Numbered from the stretch's first letter, positions 42,473 through 51,314 are shown. The stretch is 64,000 bases of DNA from Paenibacillus flagellatus (GCF_003217775.1 NZ_QJVJ01000005.1:248001-312000); one strand, 5' to 3'. Program-made: numbers and translations. The notes: generated by a model from the sequence alone, not told the origin.

Positions 42473-42769
42473 TTACGCGTTCGCTTCCGTCTCCACGATC
42501 TGCTCGTACACCGCGGTTACGTGCTCCCACTCGGCGTCGTCCTCGATATTGACGAGGAACGATTCTTCGCCTTCCTCTTCGATCCGGAAAATGATGCTGT
42601 CCGCTTCCGGTTCGTTCCGGTCGAGCAATACGGCGTATGCTTTGTCTTTCGTTTCAAACGTATATACGATCACCATCTCGTGCTCGTTGCCGTCTTCGTC
42701 GGTCAGGATGAACACTTCGTCCTCGTGGTCTTCGCAGCCGCAATTCTCGTCGTGCTGATGCTCGCTCAT
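42473..42769 (-). CDS. DUF1292 protein (YrzB family)
   Basis: A 98-residue, very acidic protein: EDEVFILTDEDGNEHEMVIVYTFETKDKAYAVLL, then SIIFRIEEEGEESFLVNIEDDAEWEHV. The N-terminus is His/Cys rich (MSEHQHDENCGCEDHEDE), which could bind metal. The family is widespread in Firmicutes, often beside yrrK and yrzL; here it is isolated. The function is not established. Confidence 0.88.
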   Translation of the reverse strand: MSEHQHDENCGCEDHEDEVFILTDEDGNEHEMVIVYTFETKDKAYAVLLDRNEPEADSIIFRIEEEGEESFLVNIEDDAEWEHVTAVYEQIVETEANA

Positions 42770-42871
42770 GCCAAGCCCTCATTTCATCGATAGAATTTCA
42801 AATCTTTCCTATCGTACCATTTTCCAAATGGCGGGTCAATGAAGGGCCGGGAGCGAACCGCTCCGCCGGGG

Positions 42872-43486
42872 TCATTCGGACGTAATCGTCTTCTCGGAAA
42901 CGACCGCATAATCGCGGGAATCGTCGAGCTTGATTTTGAACTGCACCTTGTACGTGCCCGAAGCGTCGAAGGTGACGCCTTCGAGCGGCCAGCTGTACCA
43001 GAAGCTGTCCTTGCTTCCTTCGAGGGCTACCGCGTCCGTGCTTCGAATGACCGAGCCGTCCGGCGCGACGAGATCGATCCGGAACGAATGAATCGGCGTG
43101 GCGAGGCTGTCCACTTGCGCGGCGACGACGAAGCTGAGCTTTTTTCCTTTGCTCACTTTGCCGAACGGCGTCTTGGGCGAGTCGTCCTTGGCGATATCCG
43201 TCGCTACGAACATATGTACGTTGGGCTTGTAGATCGATGCCGTCTTCGTGTCGTCGTCCCACTTGACGATCGCATTGAGCGAATCGGAGAGCGAGCGAAG
43301 CGGAAGCACGACGCGGCCGTTGATCATGAAAGCGGGTACGTCGTCGGTGGCGACGCCCGAATTGTTCAATTGCACTCTGACTTTCGCAAATCCTTGGTAC
43401 TCACCCCAAGGCGAGCTTGCGTAAACGATCCCAGCTCCTAGCACGACCAGCGTGGCAGTTAGTGCTGCAAGCCGCTTCACCTTCAT
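42872..43486 (-). CDS. Secreted protein with a copper-amine-oxidase-like stalk domain
   Basis: A 204-residue protein. A Sec signal (MKVKRLAALTATLVVLGAGIVYAS) is followed by a stalk domain of the copper amine oxidase N-terminal type (DVPAFMINGRVVLPLRSLSDSLNAIVKWDDDTKTASIYKPNVHM) and a beta-sandwich-like C-terminal domain (FGKVSKGKKLSFVVAAQVDSL ... SGTYKVQFKIKLDDS). Stalk domains are frequent in Paenibacillaceae secreted proteins. A wall- or membrane-associated structural role is likely. GGGGGTATCC precedes the ATG. Confidence 0.82.
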   Translation of the reverse strand: MKVKRLAALTATLVVLGAGIVYASSPWGEYQGFAKVRVQLNNSGVATDDVPAFMINGRVVLPLRSLSDSLNAIVKWDDDTKTASIYKPNVHMFVATDIAKDDSPKTPFGKVSKGKKLSFVVAAQVDSLATPIHSFRIDLVAPDGSVIRSTDAVALEGSKDSFWYSWPLEGVTFDASGTYKVQFKIKLDDSRDYAVVSEKTITSE

Positions 43487-43699
43487 TATCGGATACCCCC
43501 ATCAAGCGTGTCGTTCTGAATCGTTATACTCGATGTCGAACGAAAAGTTGCGGGAGCGGGCGGAGAAATGTTTTGCATTTCGACGTGAATATAGTTACAA
43601 TAATGTTTTATATTACCAATCGACTCCAAAAATAGTCCCCGATCCGCCACGGCGGACGATGCCGGAAAGCGGCTTCGCCGCAGGCTTCGGGGCTCGCGG

Positions 43700-44449
43700 T
43701 CAGATGATGCCTTTGCGGTGCAGGACGGTCAGCAGACGGTAAAAGTCGTACGAGCCGCCCTGCGGCGTATCGATCAGCCCTTGGCTGACGGCCGCCTGCA
43801 CGGCATCCTGCGCCCATGCGGGCACTTCGTCCAACCGCTCGAGGCTTTCGAGCGCCGCGACGCGGTTTTGCAGCTCCTGCAGCTGCGCGAGCAATTGTTC
43901 CATCTCCTCGTCTCCCTCCTCCATCTCCGCAAGCGTGGCGTACAGCTGCTCCCACGGAAACGCCGGCCCCGGACAGTTCGGCTTGCCGACCGGATTCACC
44001 TGATAATGGCCGATGACGTGGTATTCGTCCAGCGGGAACCGTTTGCCGTATGCGCCGGCGATATAATCCCGAATGTACCGGTGCAGCCAGACGGTCGCTT
44101 CGAATTGCGCCTGCGTCAAGTCGCCGTCGTACCCCTCGTGCTCGATCGATACGCAGTACAAATTCGGATTGACGCCCATATCGCGCACGACCTGCGCCCG
44201 CGCCTGCGGAATCCGGTCTGCGGGAATGCCTTGCGCCCACGCCATCCGTTCGATCTGCACATATTGGTGAATGCGGCCGTCCTTGGCGACGCCGAAATGG
44301 GCGGACGAGACGTTGTTGTTCGGGTCCGTGAACCAATTGTCCAAGCTCGACATCGTACCGACCGAGATATGGTCGACGATGACGAAAGGGACGTAGCCTT
44401 CCCTGCTGCTGGAGTTGGTATTGGCGTTTCCCTTCCATACGATGTCCAA
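43700..44449 (-). CDS. N-acetylmuramoyl-L-alanine amidase (Amidase_2)
   Basis: A 249-residue peptidoglycan amidase. Zinc ligands are H27 (VIVDHISVG), H148 (HVIGHYQ) and C159 (PNCPG); E103 (SIEHEG) is the catalytic partner. Residues about 175-206 form a charged coiled coil (MEEGDEEMEQLLAQLQELQ) and the last 40 resemble a short wall- or self-association module (VPAWAQDAVQAAVSQGLI). No signal peptide: phage-endolysin-like or released on lysis or sporulation. The start is a TTG (LDIVWKG) with AGGAGG 9 bases upstream. No phage genes adjoin it. Confidence 0.88.
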   Translation of the reverse strand: MDIVWKGNANTNSSSREGYVPFVIVDHISVGTMSSLDNWFTDPNNNVSSAHFGVAKDGRIHQYVQIERMAWAQGIPADRIPQARAQVVRDMGVNPNLYCVSIEHEGYDGDLTQAQFEATVWLHRYIRDYIAGAYGKRFPLDEYHVIGHYQVNPVGKPNCPGPAFPWEQLYATLAEMEEGDEEMEQLLAQLQELQNRVAALESLERLDEVPAWAQDAVQAAVSQGLIDTPQGGSYDFYRLLTVLHRKGII

Positions 44450-44668
44450 TCCGGTTCGCCTCCTGCCTGTCGATCCTGTTCGTGCAGCCCGCACGATACA
44501 TCGTATTCACCGGCAGTGGTAACGGCAACCGGAAAATCCATATATTTTACACGAAATACCCATCTTTTGTAAACAAAAATAAGCATGCTCAGATTGAAGT
44601 TACGCGATGGGATAAAATCATGTAAACTGATACAGAAATATACAATCGAAGGGGAAGCGGGAGTCATC

Positions 44669-44830
44669 ATGAGCCATCATATCGGATTGAATCGTGAAAT
44701 CAACCAATTGAAGCAGCTGCTCGTTCGGACTGCGAAAGAGCACAAGTACAATTTCGGACATCCCCACGTGTTGGAAATCAGTCAGCAATTGGACCGGTTG
44801 ATCGTTAAAGTGATGAGATACACCCGATAA
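44669..44830 (+). CDS. Spo0E-family aspartyl-phosphate phosphatase
   Basis: A 53-residue helical hairpin with the Spo0E signature: INQLKQLLVRTAKEHK, then VLEISQQLDRLIVKVM (the SQxLDxLI motif). These proteins remove phosphate from Spo0A~P and delay sporulation. The start is the ATG of MSHHIGLNREI with a GGGAG site upstream. It lies alone with a terminator behind it. Confidence 0.88.
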   Translation: MSHHIGLNREINQLKQLLVRTAKEHKYNFGHPHVLEISQQLDRLIVKVMRYTR

Positions 44831-44856
44831 CCGCTACCGCTTAATCGATATGTCCG

Positions 44857-44888
44857 AACCCCTTCGCCTTTCGCGAAGGGGTTCTTTG
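44857..44888 (+). terminator. Terminator after the Spo0E-like gene
   Basis: AACCCCTTCGC, loop CTTTC, GCGAAGGGGTT, then CTTTG. The 11-bp stem is perfect. Confidence 0.75.
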
Positions 44889-44946
44889 TCGCGCCGGAAG
44901 AGATCGGCCTTCTCCGGCTTCGTCATGCGGCCGCGGGGCCGCTCCG

Positions 44947-47298
44947 TCATTCCGTGCCGACGTCCAGCTCGGCGATGCGGCGCTCCGCATACCGGGTGTC
45001 TTTGAAGGCGAAAAACGTCTCGGCTTTCTCGACGATCGCGGTCCCGTTATATTCCGGGATGCCGGCATAAGGCTCGTAGACCCCTTTCGGGAACAGCACG
45101 TTGCCTTCCGGCCAATACACCCCGATGTTGCCCGGCGCCATCTCGGCGAGCTTGGCCCGGCCGTACAGCGTGCCGCTCCGGTTGTACACGACGATCGCCT
45201 CCCCGTCCGCGATGCCGAGTTCCCGCGCGTCCGACGGGCGAAGCAGGACGTCGTCCCGTTTCGCGTCGTTAAACGGGTCGACGGCGGCGTACACCATCGA
45301 GTTGAACTGCTTGCCTCTCCGGGTCGTCACCCGGAAATGGCCTTCGGGCTTGCGCAGCTCCGGGAGCTGGATCGGCAGCAGCTTCCCCTTGCCGTCGGCC
45401 GTCGGACATTCCCCGTCCTCGCAAAGCCAGGCGCCGCCCCATTGGAACACGTCCCCGGCTTTGGCCAAATGCTGGATGCCGTCGTAGTACGGTACGGCTG
45501 CGGCGATCTCGTCGCGGATATGCTGCGCCGAGCGGAACCGGATCTTCCCCCGCATCTCCGGCTTCACCCGCGCCGCCACTTCGGTGACGATGTCCCATTC
45601 CGCGCGCGCTTCCGCGATGCGCGGTCCGTCGATTTCCGGGCTGAAGTAGACCATCCGCTCCGTGCTCGTCGACGTTCCCCCTCCCGGCTGCTCGTAGCGC
45701 GTCATCGCCGGCAGCACGATCACTTCCTCCCTCGCGTCGGCCAGCGTCGACGTGTTCAGGATAATATCCTGATGGACGCGGAGCTCGACGCTCTCGAGGC
45801 ATCTCCGGACGAAATCCGGCTTCGGCATCGTCTCGAGGAAGTTGCCGCCGCTCGTATAGAACACGCGCGTCCGCCGTTCGTGGCCGTCCGGCAGCAGCGC
45901 GTTTTCGAGCGACAAGCCGACGATGTCGCCCTGCCAATCGGGGATCGGGAACCCCCACAGCGCCTCGAACCGTCTGCGGCTCTCGTCGTCGATCGGCCCG
46001 CCGCCCGGCAGCGACATCGGCTCCGCGCCCATCTCGCCGGCGCCCTGCACGCCGCTGTGGCCGCGGATCGGCATGAGCCCGCACTTCTCGCGGCCGACGA
46101 AGCCGCGCAGCATCGCCAAATTGGCGAGCTGGGAAACGTTGTCGGTGCCGAACCGGTGCTGCGTCAGCCCCATGCTCCAGACGAATACGCCCGTCTTGGC
46201 TGCGGCGAGCAGCCGGGCGAAGTCGGCGATCTTCTCCCGGGTCATGCCCGAACTTCGTTCGAGCGTCGGCCAATCGAGCGAGGCGACGTGGCGCCTTACG
46301 TCCTCGACGCCCGTCGTATGCGCGTTGACGAAAGCGCGGTCGATCGCCGAGCCGGGACGCGCCTTCTCCATCTCGAACCACGTCTTCATGACGCCGTTCA
46401 TCAAGGCGATGTCGCCGCCGATGTTCACCTGGACGAATTCGTCCGCGATTTTCGTACCGAACAGCGCGCTTTCCGCTATGGACGGGATCCAGTACCGTTC
46501 CATCGACGGCTCGCGGTACGGGTTGACGACGACGATTTTCGTGCCGGCCTTCTTCGCGGCGTACATATATTTCGTCGAGACGGGCTGATTGTTCGCGGCG
46601 ACGGACCCCCAGAAGACGAGCACGTCGGTGCCGATCCAATCTTTGTAGCTGCAGCTCGACGCGCCGATGCCGAGCGAACGCTTGAGCGCCGTTTTGCTGG
46701 GCGAGTGGCATATCCGCGAGGCGTTGTCGATATGGTTCGTCCCGAGGAAGCGCGCCGCTTTGGCCGCCGCGTAATACGTCTCGTTCGTAATGCCGCGCGC
46801 CGTCCAATAAAAGGCGAGCTGCTTCGGATCGACGGAACGGATTTTGGCGGCGATCCGATCGAGCGCCTCGTCCCACGTTAGCCGGGTAAACCGGTTCTCC
46901 CCTTTCCGGCGGATCAGCGGATACGGAATGCGGCCGAGCCGGCGCTGCGACGCGCTGTCCATCGCCCGGAGCTTCTCCACGTCCTCGAACCAATGCGGCT
47001 CGATGGCGGGCATCGTGTTCAGCCGCAGCACGTTCAGCCGGGTCGTGCACAGATGCGGCCCCGTCAGCGTGCGGTCGCGCAGGCCCGATACGCCGAGAGC
47101 GCAGCCGTCGCATACGCCCTTCGTCAAAATACGGTAGGCGTAGGGCAAATTGTCGCGGTTTTCGTAAAGCGCTTTCAACGTATCCCGAATATGGCGCGGC
47201 TTCACCTTGCCGAGCCCGAGCGGAGCCGCACTGACCCACAGCGCCGGCTTCGGCGTCCGGTCGAGCTTGACCGGCCCGGTATGCTTCGTTTTACCCAT
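44947..47298 (-). CDS. Formate dehydrogenase-like molybdopterin oxidoreductase (FdhF/YdeP family)
   Basis: A 783-residue molybdoenzyme. The N-terminal cluster region has C63 and C66 (KGVCDGCALGVSGL) and C84 (HLCTTRLN). The Mo ligand Cys is in NASRICHSPSKTALKRS. Further MGD-binding blocks: LVFWGSVAANNQPVSTKYMY, GVFVWSMGLTQHRFG, and a C-terminal DHMSOR domain (FRVTTRRGKQFNSMVY). This is the YdeP/FdhF-like subgroup. Formate oxidation is inferred from the divergent fdhD gene, needed to sulfurate the Mo cofactor. No electron-transfer subunit is encoded nearby. Confidence 0.88.
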   Translation of the reverse strand: MGKTKHTGPVKLDRTPKPALWVSAAPLGLGKVKPRHIRDTLKALYENRDNLPYAYRILTKGVCDGCALGVSGLRDRTLTGPHLCTTRLNVLRLNTMPAIEPHWFEDVEKLRAMDSASQRRLGRIPYPLIRRKGENRFTRLTWDEALDRIAAKIRSVDPKQLAFYWTARGITNETYYAAAKAARFLGTNHIDNASRICHSPSKTALKRSLGIGASSCSYKDWIGTDVLVFWGSVAANNQPVSTKYMYAAKKAGTKIVVVNPYREPSMERYWIPSIAESALFGTKIADEFVQVNIGGDIALMNGVMKTWFEMEKARPGSAIDRAFVNAHTTGVEDVRRHVASLDWPTLERSSGMTREKIADFARLLAAAKTGVFVWSMGLTQHRFGTDNVSQLANLAMLRGFVGREKCGLMPIRGHSGVQGAGEMGAEPMSLPGGGPIDDESRRRFEALWGFPIPDWQGDIVGLSLENALLPDGHERRTRVFYTSGGNFLETMPKPDFVRRCLESVELRVHQDIILNTSTLADAREEVIVLPAMTRYEQPGGGTSTSTERMVYFSPEIDGPRIAEARAEWDIVTEVAARVKPEMRGKIRFRSAQHIRDEIAAAVPYYDGIQHLAKAGDVFQWGGAWLCEDGECPTADGKGKLLPIQLPELRKPEGHFRVTTRRGKQFNSMVYAAVDPFNDAKRDDVLLRPSDARELGIADGEAIVVYNRSGTLYGRAKLAEMAPGNIGVYWPEGNVLFPKGVYEPYAGIPEYNGTAIVEKAETFFAFKDTRYAERRIAELDVGTE

Positions 47299-47403
47299 GA
47301 GGGGCTCCTCCGTTCGCGTTCGTTCATGCTATTATGAGTATAATACCACGAACGATTTCCTCGCGGCATCCGCGATTTCGCGAACGACAAGGAGCGATCC
47401 GAC

Positions 47404-48210
47404 ATGAGCGACATGAGCGACATCATCGGCACAGGCCGCTGGCTTGCGCGCAAATACGACGGCGACATCTGGACCGAAGCGATCGATCCCGTCGCCGAGG
47501 AATACCCGCTTACCGTTATCGTCAACGATGCCGAATTCGCCACGATCGTCTGCTCCCCCGATCATCTCGAGGAGATGACGGTCGGGTTTCTCGCTTCGGA
47601 AGGCGCGATCCGGGGGACGGCCGACATCGCCAGCCTGGCGATCGACGAGAACCGCGGCATCGCCTATGTCGGGCTCGTCCGGCGCGACGCGCTCGATCCC
47701 GCCGCCTTCGCGAAGCGGCGCATCGGCTCCTGCTGCGGCAAAAGCCGGCAGTCGTTTTACTTCCACGCCGACGCGCGGACGGCGCGGCCGATCGGCGCCG
47801 ACCCGTCGTTCGCCGTGACGCCCGGCCGCTGCTACGAGCTGATGCGCGCCCTGCACGACGCGTCCGCCGAGCACCGGCTGACCGGCGGCGTGCACGGCGC
47901 CGCCCTGTTCGGCGAGGCCGGCATCGAGGCGCGCTTCTCCGACATCGGCCGGCATAACGCCTTGGATAAGCTGTACGGGCACAGCTTGATGCGCGGCTTG
48001 AGCGCATCCGGCAAAATCGTCGCCTTCAGCGGCCGGCTCTCGTCCGAGGTCGTCCTGAAGGCGGTCAAAATCGGCGCACCGGTCTTGTTGTCCAAATCGG
48101 CGCCGACCGTGCTCGGCCTGCAGCTCGCCGACGAGCTCGGCCTCACCGCCGTCGGCTTCCTGAGAGGCGGCGCCATGAACGTGTATACGCATCCGGACCG
48201 GATCCGATAA
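47404..48210 (+). CDS. fdhD: Formate dehydrogenase accessory sulfurtransferase FdhD
   Basis: A 268-residue protein. The sulfur-transferring Cys pair lies in the loop GSCCGKSRQSF. Conserved blocks: VGFLASEGAIRG, TGGVHGAALF, FSDIGRHNALDKLYG and GRLSSEVVLKAVKIGAPVLLSKSAPT. It moves sulfur from a cysteine desulfurase (IscS-like) to the molybdenum cofactor of formate dehydrogenase. It is divergent from the FdhF-like gene across a 105-base region with overlapping TATAAT-like hexamers. Confidence 0.94.
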   Translation: MSDMSDIIGTGRWLARKYDGDIWTEAIDPVAEEYPLTVIVNDAEFATIVCSPDHLEEMTVGFLASEGAIRGTADIASLAIDENRGIAYVGLVRRDALDPAAFAKRRIGSCCGKSRQSFYFHADARTARPIGADPSFAVTPGRCYELMRALHDASAEHRLTGGVHGAALFGEAGIEARFSDIGRHNALDKLYGHSLMRGLSASGKIVAFSGRLSSEVVLKAVKIGAPVLLSKSAPTVLGLQLADELGLTAVGFLRGGAMNVYTHPDRIR

Positions 48211-48402
48211 TCATTTGAAATAACGGGTGAGCACGCAGGGAACGCCGTTGCCTACCGCCCCCGGCCTTTCCAGCCGGGCCATGTACCGGATGCCGCGCTC
48301 GCATTGCTGCCGGCATACGGCGCACACGTCGGAGCTGACGATTTTGTAGTGCGCCTGCACCCTGCTCCCCGGCGCCTGCTTCTTCACTTTTTTTCCTGCC
48401 AT
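48211..48402 (-). CDS. Small Cys-rich (putative zinc ribbon) protein, 63 aa
   Basis: A basic 63-residue protein: MAGKKVKKQAPGSRVQAHYKI then CAVCRQQCERGIRYMARL. The CxxCxxxC motif and a later Cys (VPCVL) suggest a metal site. GGGAGGACGAAGG precedes the ATG. Its stop codon abuts the fdhD stop codon with no gap. I know similar short proteins in Paenibacillaceae only as hypothetical. Confidence 0.65.
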   Translation of the reverse strand: MAGKKVKKQAPGSRVQAHYKIVSSDVCAVCRQQCERGIRYMARLERPGAVGNGVPCVLTRYFK

Positions 48403-48664
48403 CGCCTTCGTCCTCCCGCCCAACGCATATCGCGACAAAATCGCACTGTATCGTATGCGAATGCGGAAAAACGGGACTCCGCTCCCGCCCGGATACCGGG
48501 CCCAATGGGCGATCGTCCGGTTCGGCAAGCGAAGATTTTGTCGAATCAGGGAAGCGCATTCTTTCATTTTCGCTGGAAAAATGGTACATTGGATGTAATA
48601 TGTCTTTTTTCGCCATCGCCATCGATCGATTCCGATTGCTCGAACCCGCTTAAGGAGGACGCTT

Positions 48665-49429
48665 ATGCGCATTGATATTCAAATGATCGGAACCGGCTCC
48701 GCTTTCGCCAAAAACTACTACAACAATAATGCGCTCGTCGCCTGCAACGGCTATAAGCTCATGATCGATTTCGGCATCACCGCCCCGCTCGCGATGCATC
48801 GTCTCGGCCTGCCGCTCGACGTGATCGACGGCGTATTCATCACCCATCTGCACGCCGACCATATCGGCGGCTTCGAAGAGCTGATGCTTCGTCTCCGGTT
48901 CCATTACGGCAAGAAGCCGCAGCTGTTCATCGAAGGGCGGCTGATCGAGCCGTTCTGGGAATACTCGCTCCGGGGCGGCTTGGAATTCGGCGCGGAGGAG
49001 CGCCAGACGCTGGACCAATTTTTCGACGTCGTTCCGCTTTCCGTCGGCAAGCCCCACGAAATCGTTCCCGGATTCCGGATGGAGATTTTGCCGACGAAGC
49101 ATTTTCGCGACATGCCGAGCTATTGCGTCATTTTGAACGACGAGCTGTTCTACAGCGGGGACACCGTGTTCGATCCGGAGCTGATCCGGTCCGTCCACGA
49201 GCGCAATTGCACGTACCTGCTCCACGACTGCCAGCTGGACGGGCACGGCCTCGTTCATGCGACGCTGCAGGAGCTGCTGACGCTGCCGGAGTCGATCCAG
49301 CAAAAAATATGGCTCATGCATTACGGAGACAATATGGAATCGTATATCGGCAAAACCGGCCCGATGAAGTTCCTGCTTCAGCACGAAACGTACTCGTTCC
49401 CCGTTTCGGCACCGGCGACGGCCGACTGA
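48665..49429 (+). CDS. Metallo-beta-lactamase fold hydrolase (RNase Z-like)
   Basis: A 254-residue protein. The zinc motif is THLHADHIGGFEEL (H61, H63, D65, H66), with later ligands in TKHFRDMPSYC, YSGDTVFD and LMHYGDN. The overall layout resembles ribonuclease Z / phosphodiesterase-type MBL proteins without the long exosite arm, so a phosphodiesterase is as likely as tRNA processing. AAGGAGG lies 7 bases before the ATG. Confidence 0.85.
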   Translation: MRIDIQMIGTGSAFAKNYYNNNALVACNGYKLMIDFGITAPLAMHRLGLPLDVIDGVFITHLHADHIGGFEELMLRLRFHYGKKPQLFIEGRLIEPFWEYSLRGGLEFGAEERQTLDQFFDVVPLSVGKPHEIVPGFRMEILPTKHFRDMPSYCVILNDELFYSGDTVFDPELIRSVHERNCTYLLHDCQLDGHGLVHATLQELLTLPESIQQKIWLMHYGDNMESYIGKTGPMKFLLQHETYSFPVSAPATAD

Positions 49430-49470
49430 TCCGATTCCGCCCGAACCGGACGATGCGGCGAAACACGACG

Positions 49471-49502
49471 AAAAACCGGGCATTCGCATCGCCCGGTTTT
49501 CC
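49471..49502. terminator. Terminator between the MBL and DUF3892 genes
   Basis: AAAAACCGGGC, loop of 9, GCCCGGTTTTCC. It can serve both convergent genes. Confidence 0.78.
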
Positions 49503-49527
49503 GCGTTTCTTCCTTATATAGCCGTTA

Positions 49528-49773
49528 TTAAAACGTCGGCAAGTTGTCGAGATTGTTGCTCGGATCTCCGTCGGCGTCGCCGCGTATATACGTCTCGCCG
49601 TCTCTTCCTTTAAAAGCGTTGACGCCCTGAATCGCGCCAGCCTTCACTTCCTCCAACGCCTGCTCGTAGTTCAGCGTGCGTCCGCCCGATGTCCGGAAGG
49701 CGGTAATGTCCCCGTCTCCGTTTTTTTGAACGGCTACGAACGATTCTCGCTCGTTCCCTTGGTTCGAGTTCAT
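49528..49773 (-). CDS. DUF3892 family protein
   Basis: An 81-residue protein: ESFVAVQKNGDGDITAFRTSGGRTLNYEQALEEVKAGAIQGVNAFKGRDGETYIRGDADGDPSNNLDNLP, the DUF3892 pattern (VxKxxxGDIxxxxxxxGxxLxYxxAlxxxxxGxIxxVxxFxGxDGxxYIRs). The function is unknown; it is common in spore-formers. AAGGAGG precedes the ATG. Confidence 0.88.
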   Translation of the reverse strand: MNSNQGNERESFVAVQKNGDGDITAFRTSGGRTLNYEQALEEVKAGAIQGVNAFKGRDGETYIRGDADGDPSNNLDNLPTF

Positions 49774-49920
49774 GCGATACGCCTCCTTGTAATCGAATTC
49801 CCGTTTATCGTTTCCCGTTTGACGCCGTTTTATGAAAACTTTATCATTTTTTTAGCAAACCTGAAGAACGCTCCCTTACCATTCGACGGTTTGGCATGGT
49901 ATTGTGGTGATAACTTTCTT

Positions 49921-49943
49921 AACATTACGATGGAGGTAATGTT
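49921..49943 (+). promoter_or_regulatory. Hairpin holding the Shine-Dalgarno of the GGDEF-kinase gene
   Basis: AACATTAC, loop GATGGAG, GTAATGTT: a perfect 8-bp inverted repeat whose loop and 3' arm contain the GGAGG ribosome site and whose last base touches the ATG. It could be an RNA switch on translation or a DNA operator. Confidence 0.5.
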
Positions 49944-51200
49944 ATGCTGTACGTCTTATTGGCCGCGGGCTGCGCCGGGATCGTCCTGCTCGGCTCGGTC
50001 AAGTACCGCGCCTTCATCTCCGGCGGCTGGAGCCGGCAAAGCGGCTCGGACAAGAGGCCCGCGGAGACGCGCGATCCGCTTACCGGACTGATTGGCCGCG
50101 ACGAATTCGTCCGCCGCATCGACGGGCTGAACCGTTCCGCTTCCCGCGTCCTCATGGTGCTGATCGATTGTTACGAAATCAAGTCGTTGAGCGAAGCGGA
50201 AGGCGTCGAAGGAATCGACCGAATGTTGAAGCAAGTCGCCGAGATGCTGTACGAGTCGATCCCCGACGCGACGCTCGTCGCCCGTTATGGAGGCAACGAA
50301 TTCGCGATGGCGTTTCGAGGCGGCCGTACCGACGACGAGATCGGGGAGATCCGGAGAATGCTCGACTACGACATTCCGAAGCGGTCCGGGGTCCGGCTCG
50401 CATACGGGTTCTCCGCGTCGCCCGACGACGGGAAAGGCTGGGCGAAGCTGCTGCACGCCGCCGAGACGCGCTTGAACGCGATGAAGCGGGAGCTGTGGGA
50501 GCAGCGGGAAAACCATATGGCGCGGTCGGAGAAGCTGCGCGTCGTCGGCGAGCTGGCGTCCGGCATGGCCCACGAAATTCGCAATCCGCTGACGACGATC
50601 AAGGGCTTCCTGCAGCTTTCCCGGGCGAACGGCTACAACATCGAGCCGTGGTACGCCCTGATCATGAACGAGGTCGACCGGATGTCCGAGCTGACGACCG
50701 AGTTTTTGCGATTTTCGAAGCCCCGGGATGCGCTTTACGAGACGATGCCTTTGCACGTCTGCATCCAACGGGTCGTCTCTCTGACCGAATCGGAAACGAG
50801 CCGTCTCGGCCACCGGCTCGTCTACGAGACGTCGAACCCGGGCATCGCGGTCCGGGGCGATCAGGACAAGCTGATCCAGGTGCTGCTCAATTTGGTCAAA
50901 AACGCGCTGGAGGCGATGCCCGGCCAAGGTCTCGTCACGATCCGCCTGATGGAGCAAGCCTCCCGCGCGGTCATCGAAGTGTCGGACACCGGCGTCGGCA
51001 TTCCGCGCGAGGAGCTGGATCGCATTTTCCAGCCGTTCTATACGTCGAAGGAGCAAGGGACCGGACTCGGTCTATCGATTTGCCAAAAAATTGTACATGA
51101 TCATGGAGGGATGATTGAGGTCGAAAGCGAGCCGGGCGCGGGAACGACGTTCCGCATTACGCTCCCGCTGCATCGCGAAGGGAAGGACGCCGGGGAGTGA
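49944..51200 (+). CDS. Hybrid degenerate-GGDEF / histidine kinase
   Basis: A 418-residue protein. One N-terminal membrane helix (about 2-18) is followed by a GGDEF-like domain (about 42-185; DPLTGLIGRDEF start, active-site motif GGNEF at 116-120 instead of GGDEF/GGEEF), then a HisKA domain with H210 in SGMAHEIRNPLTTIKGFL and an HATPase_c domain (NLVKNALEAMP, DTGVGIP, GTGLGLSICQKIVHDHGG). The kinase half is of the sporulation-kinase (KinB/KinE-like) type. The altered GGDEF may be a sensor rather than a diguanylate cyclase. No response regulator adjoins it (orphan). Confidence 0.88.
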   Translation: MLYVLLAAGCAGIVLLGSVKYRAFISGGWSRQSGSDKRPAETRDPLTGLIGRDEFVRRIDGLNRSASRVLMVLIDCYEIKSLSEAEGVEGIDRMLKQVAEMLYESIPDATLVARYGGNEFAMAFRGGRTDDEIGEIRRMLDYDIPKRSGVRLAYGFSASPDDGKGWAKLLHAAETRLNAMKRELWEQRENHMARSEKLRVVGELASGMAHEIRNPLTTIKGFLQLSRANGYNIEPWYALIMNEVDRMSELTTEFLRFSKPRDALYETMPLHVCIQRVVSLTESETSRLGHRLVYETSNPGIAVRGDQDKLIQVLLNLVKNALEAMPGQGLVTIRLMEQASRAVIEVSDTGVGIPREELDRIFQPFYTSKEQGTGLGLSICQKIVHDHGGMIEVESEPGAGTTFRITLPLHREGKDAGE

Positions 51201-51267
51201 ACGTTTTCCCGGCGACGTCGTCGCGCGGTGCATGGGCGGGCTCCCGAGAGAGCAAACGCCCAAAAAA

Positions 51268-51304
51268 CGAAAAACGCCTCGGGGATTCCCGGGGCGTTTT
51301 TCGT
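51268..51304. terminator. Strong terminator between the kinase and GNAT genes
   Basis: ACGAAAAACGCCTCGGGG, loop ATTC, CCGGGGCGTTTTTCGT. A/T tracts on both sides serve both convergent genes. Confidence 0.85.
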
Positions 51305-51314
51305 CTTTTGCGGC

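Noticed and set aside
43700-44449. The amidase gene as a sign of a prophage
   Set aside because: No holin, tail or other phage gene lies within several kb on either side.
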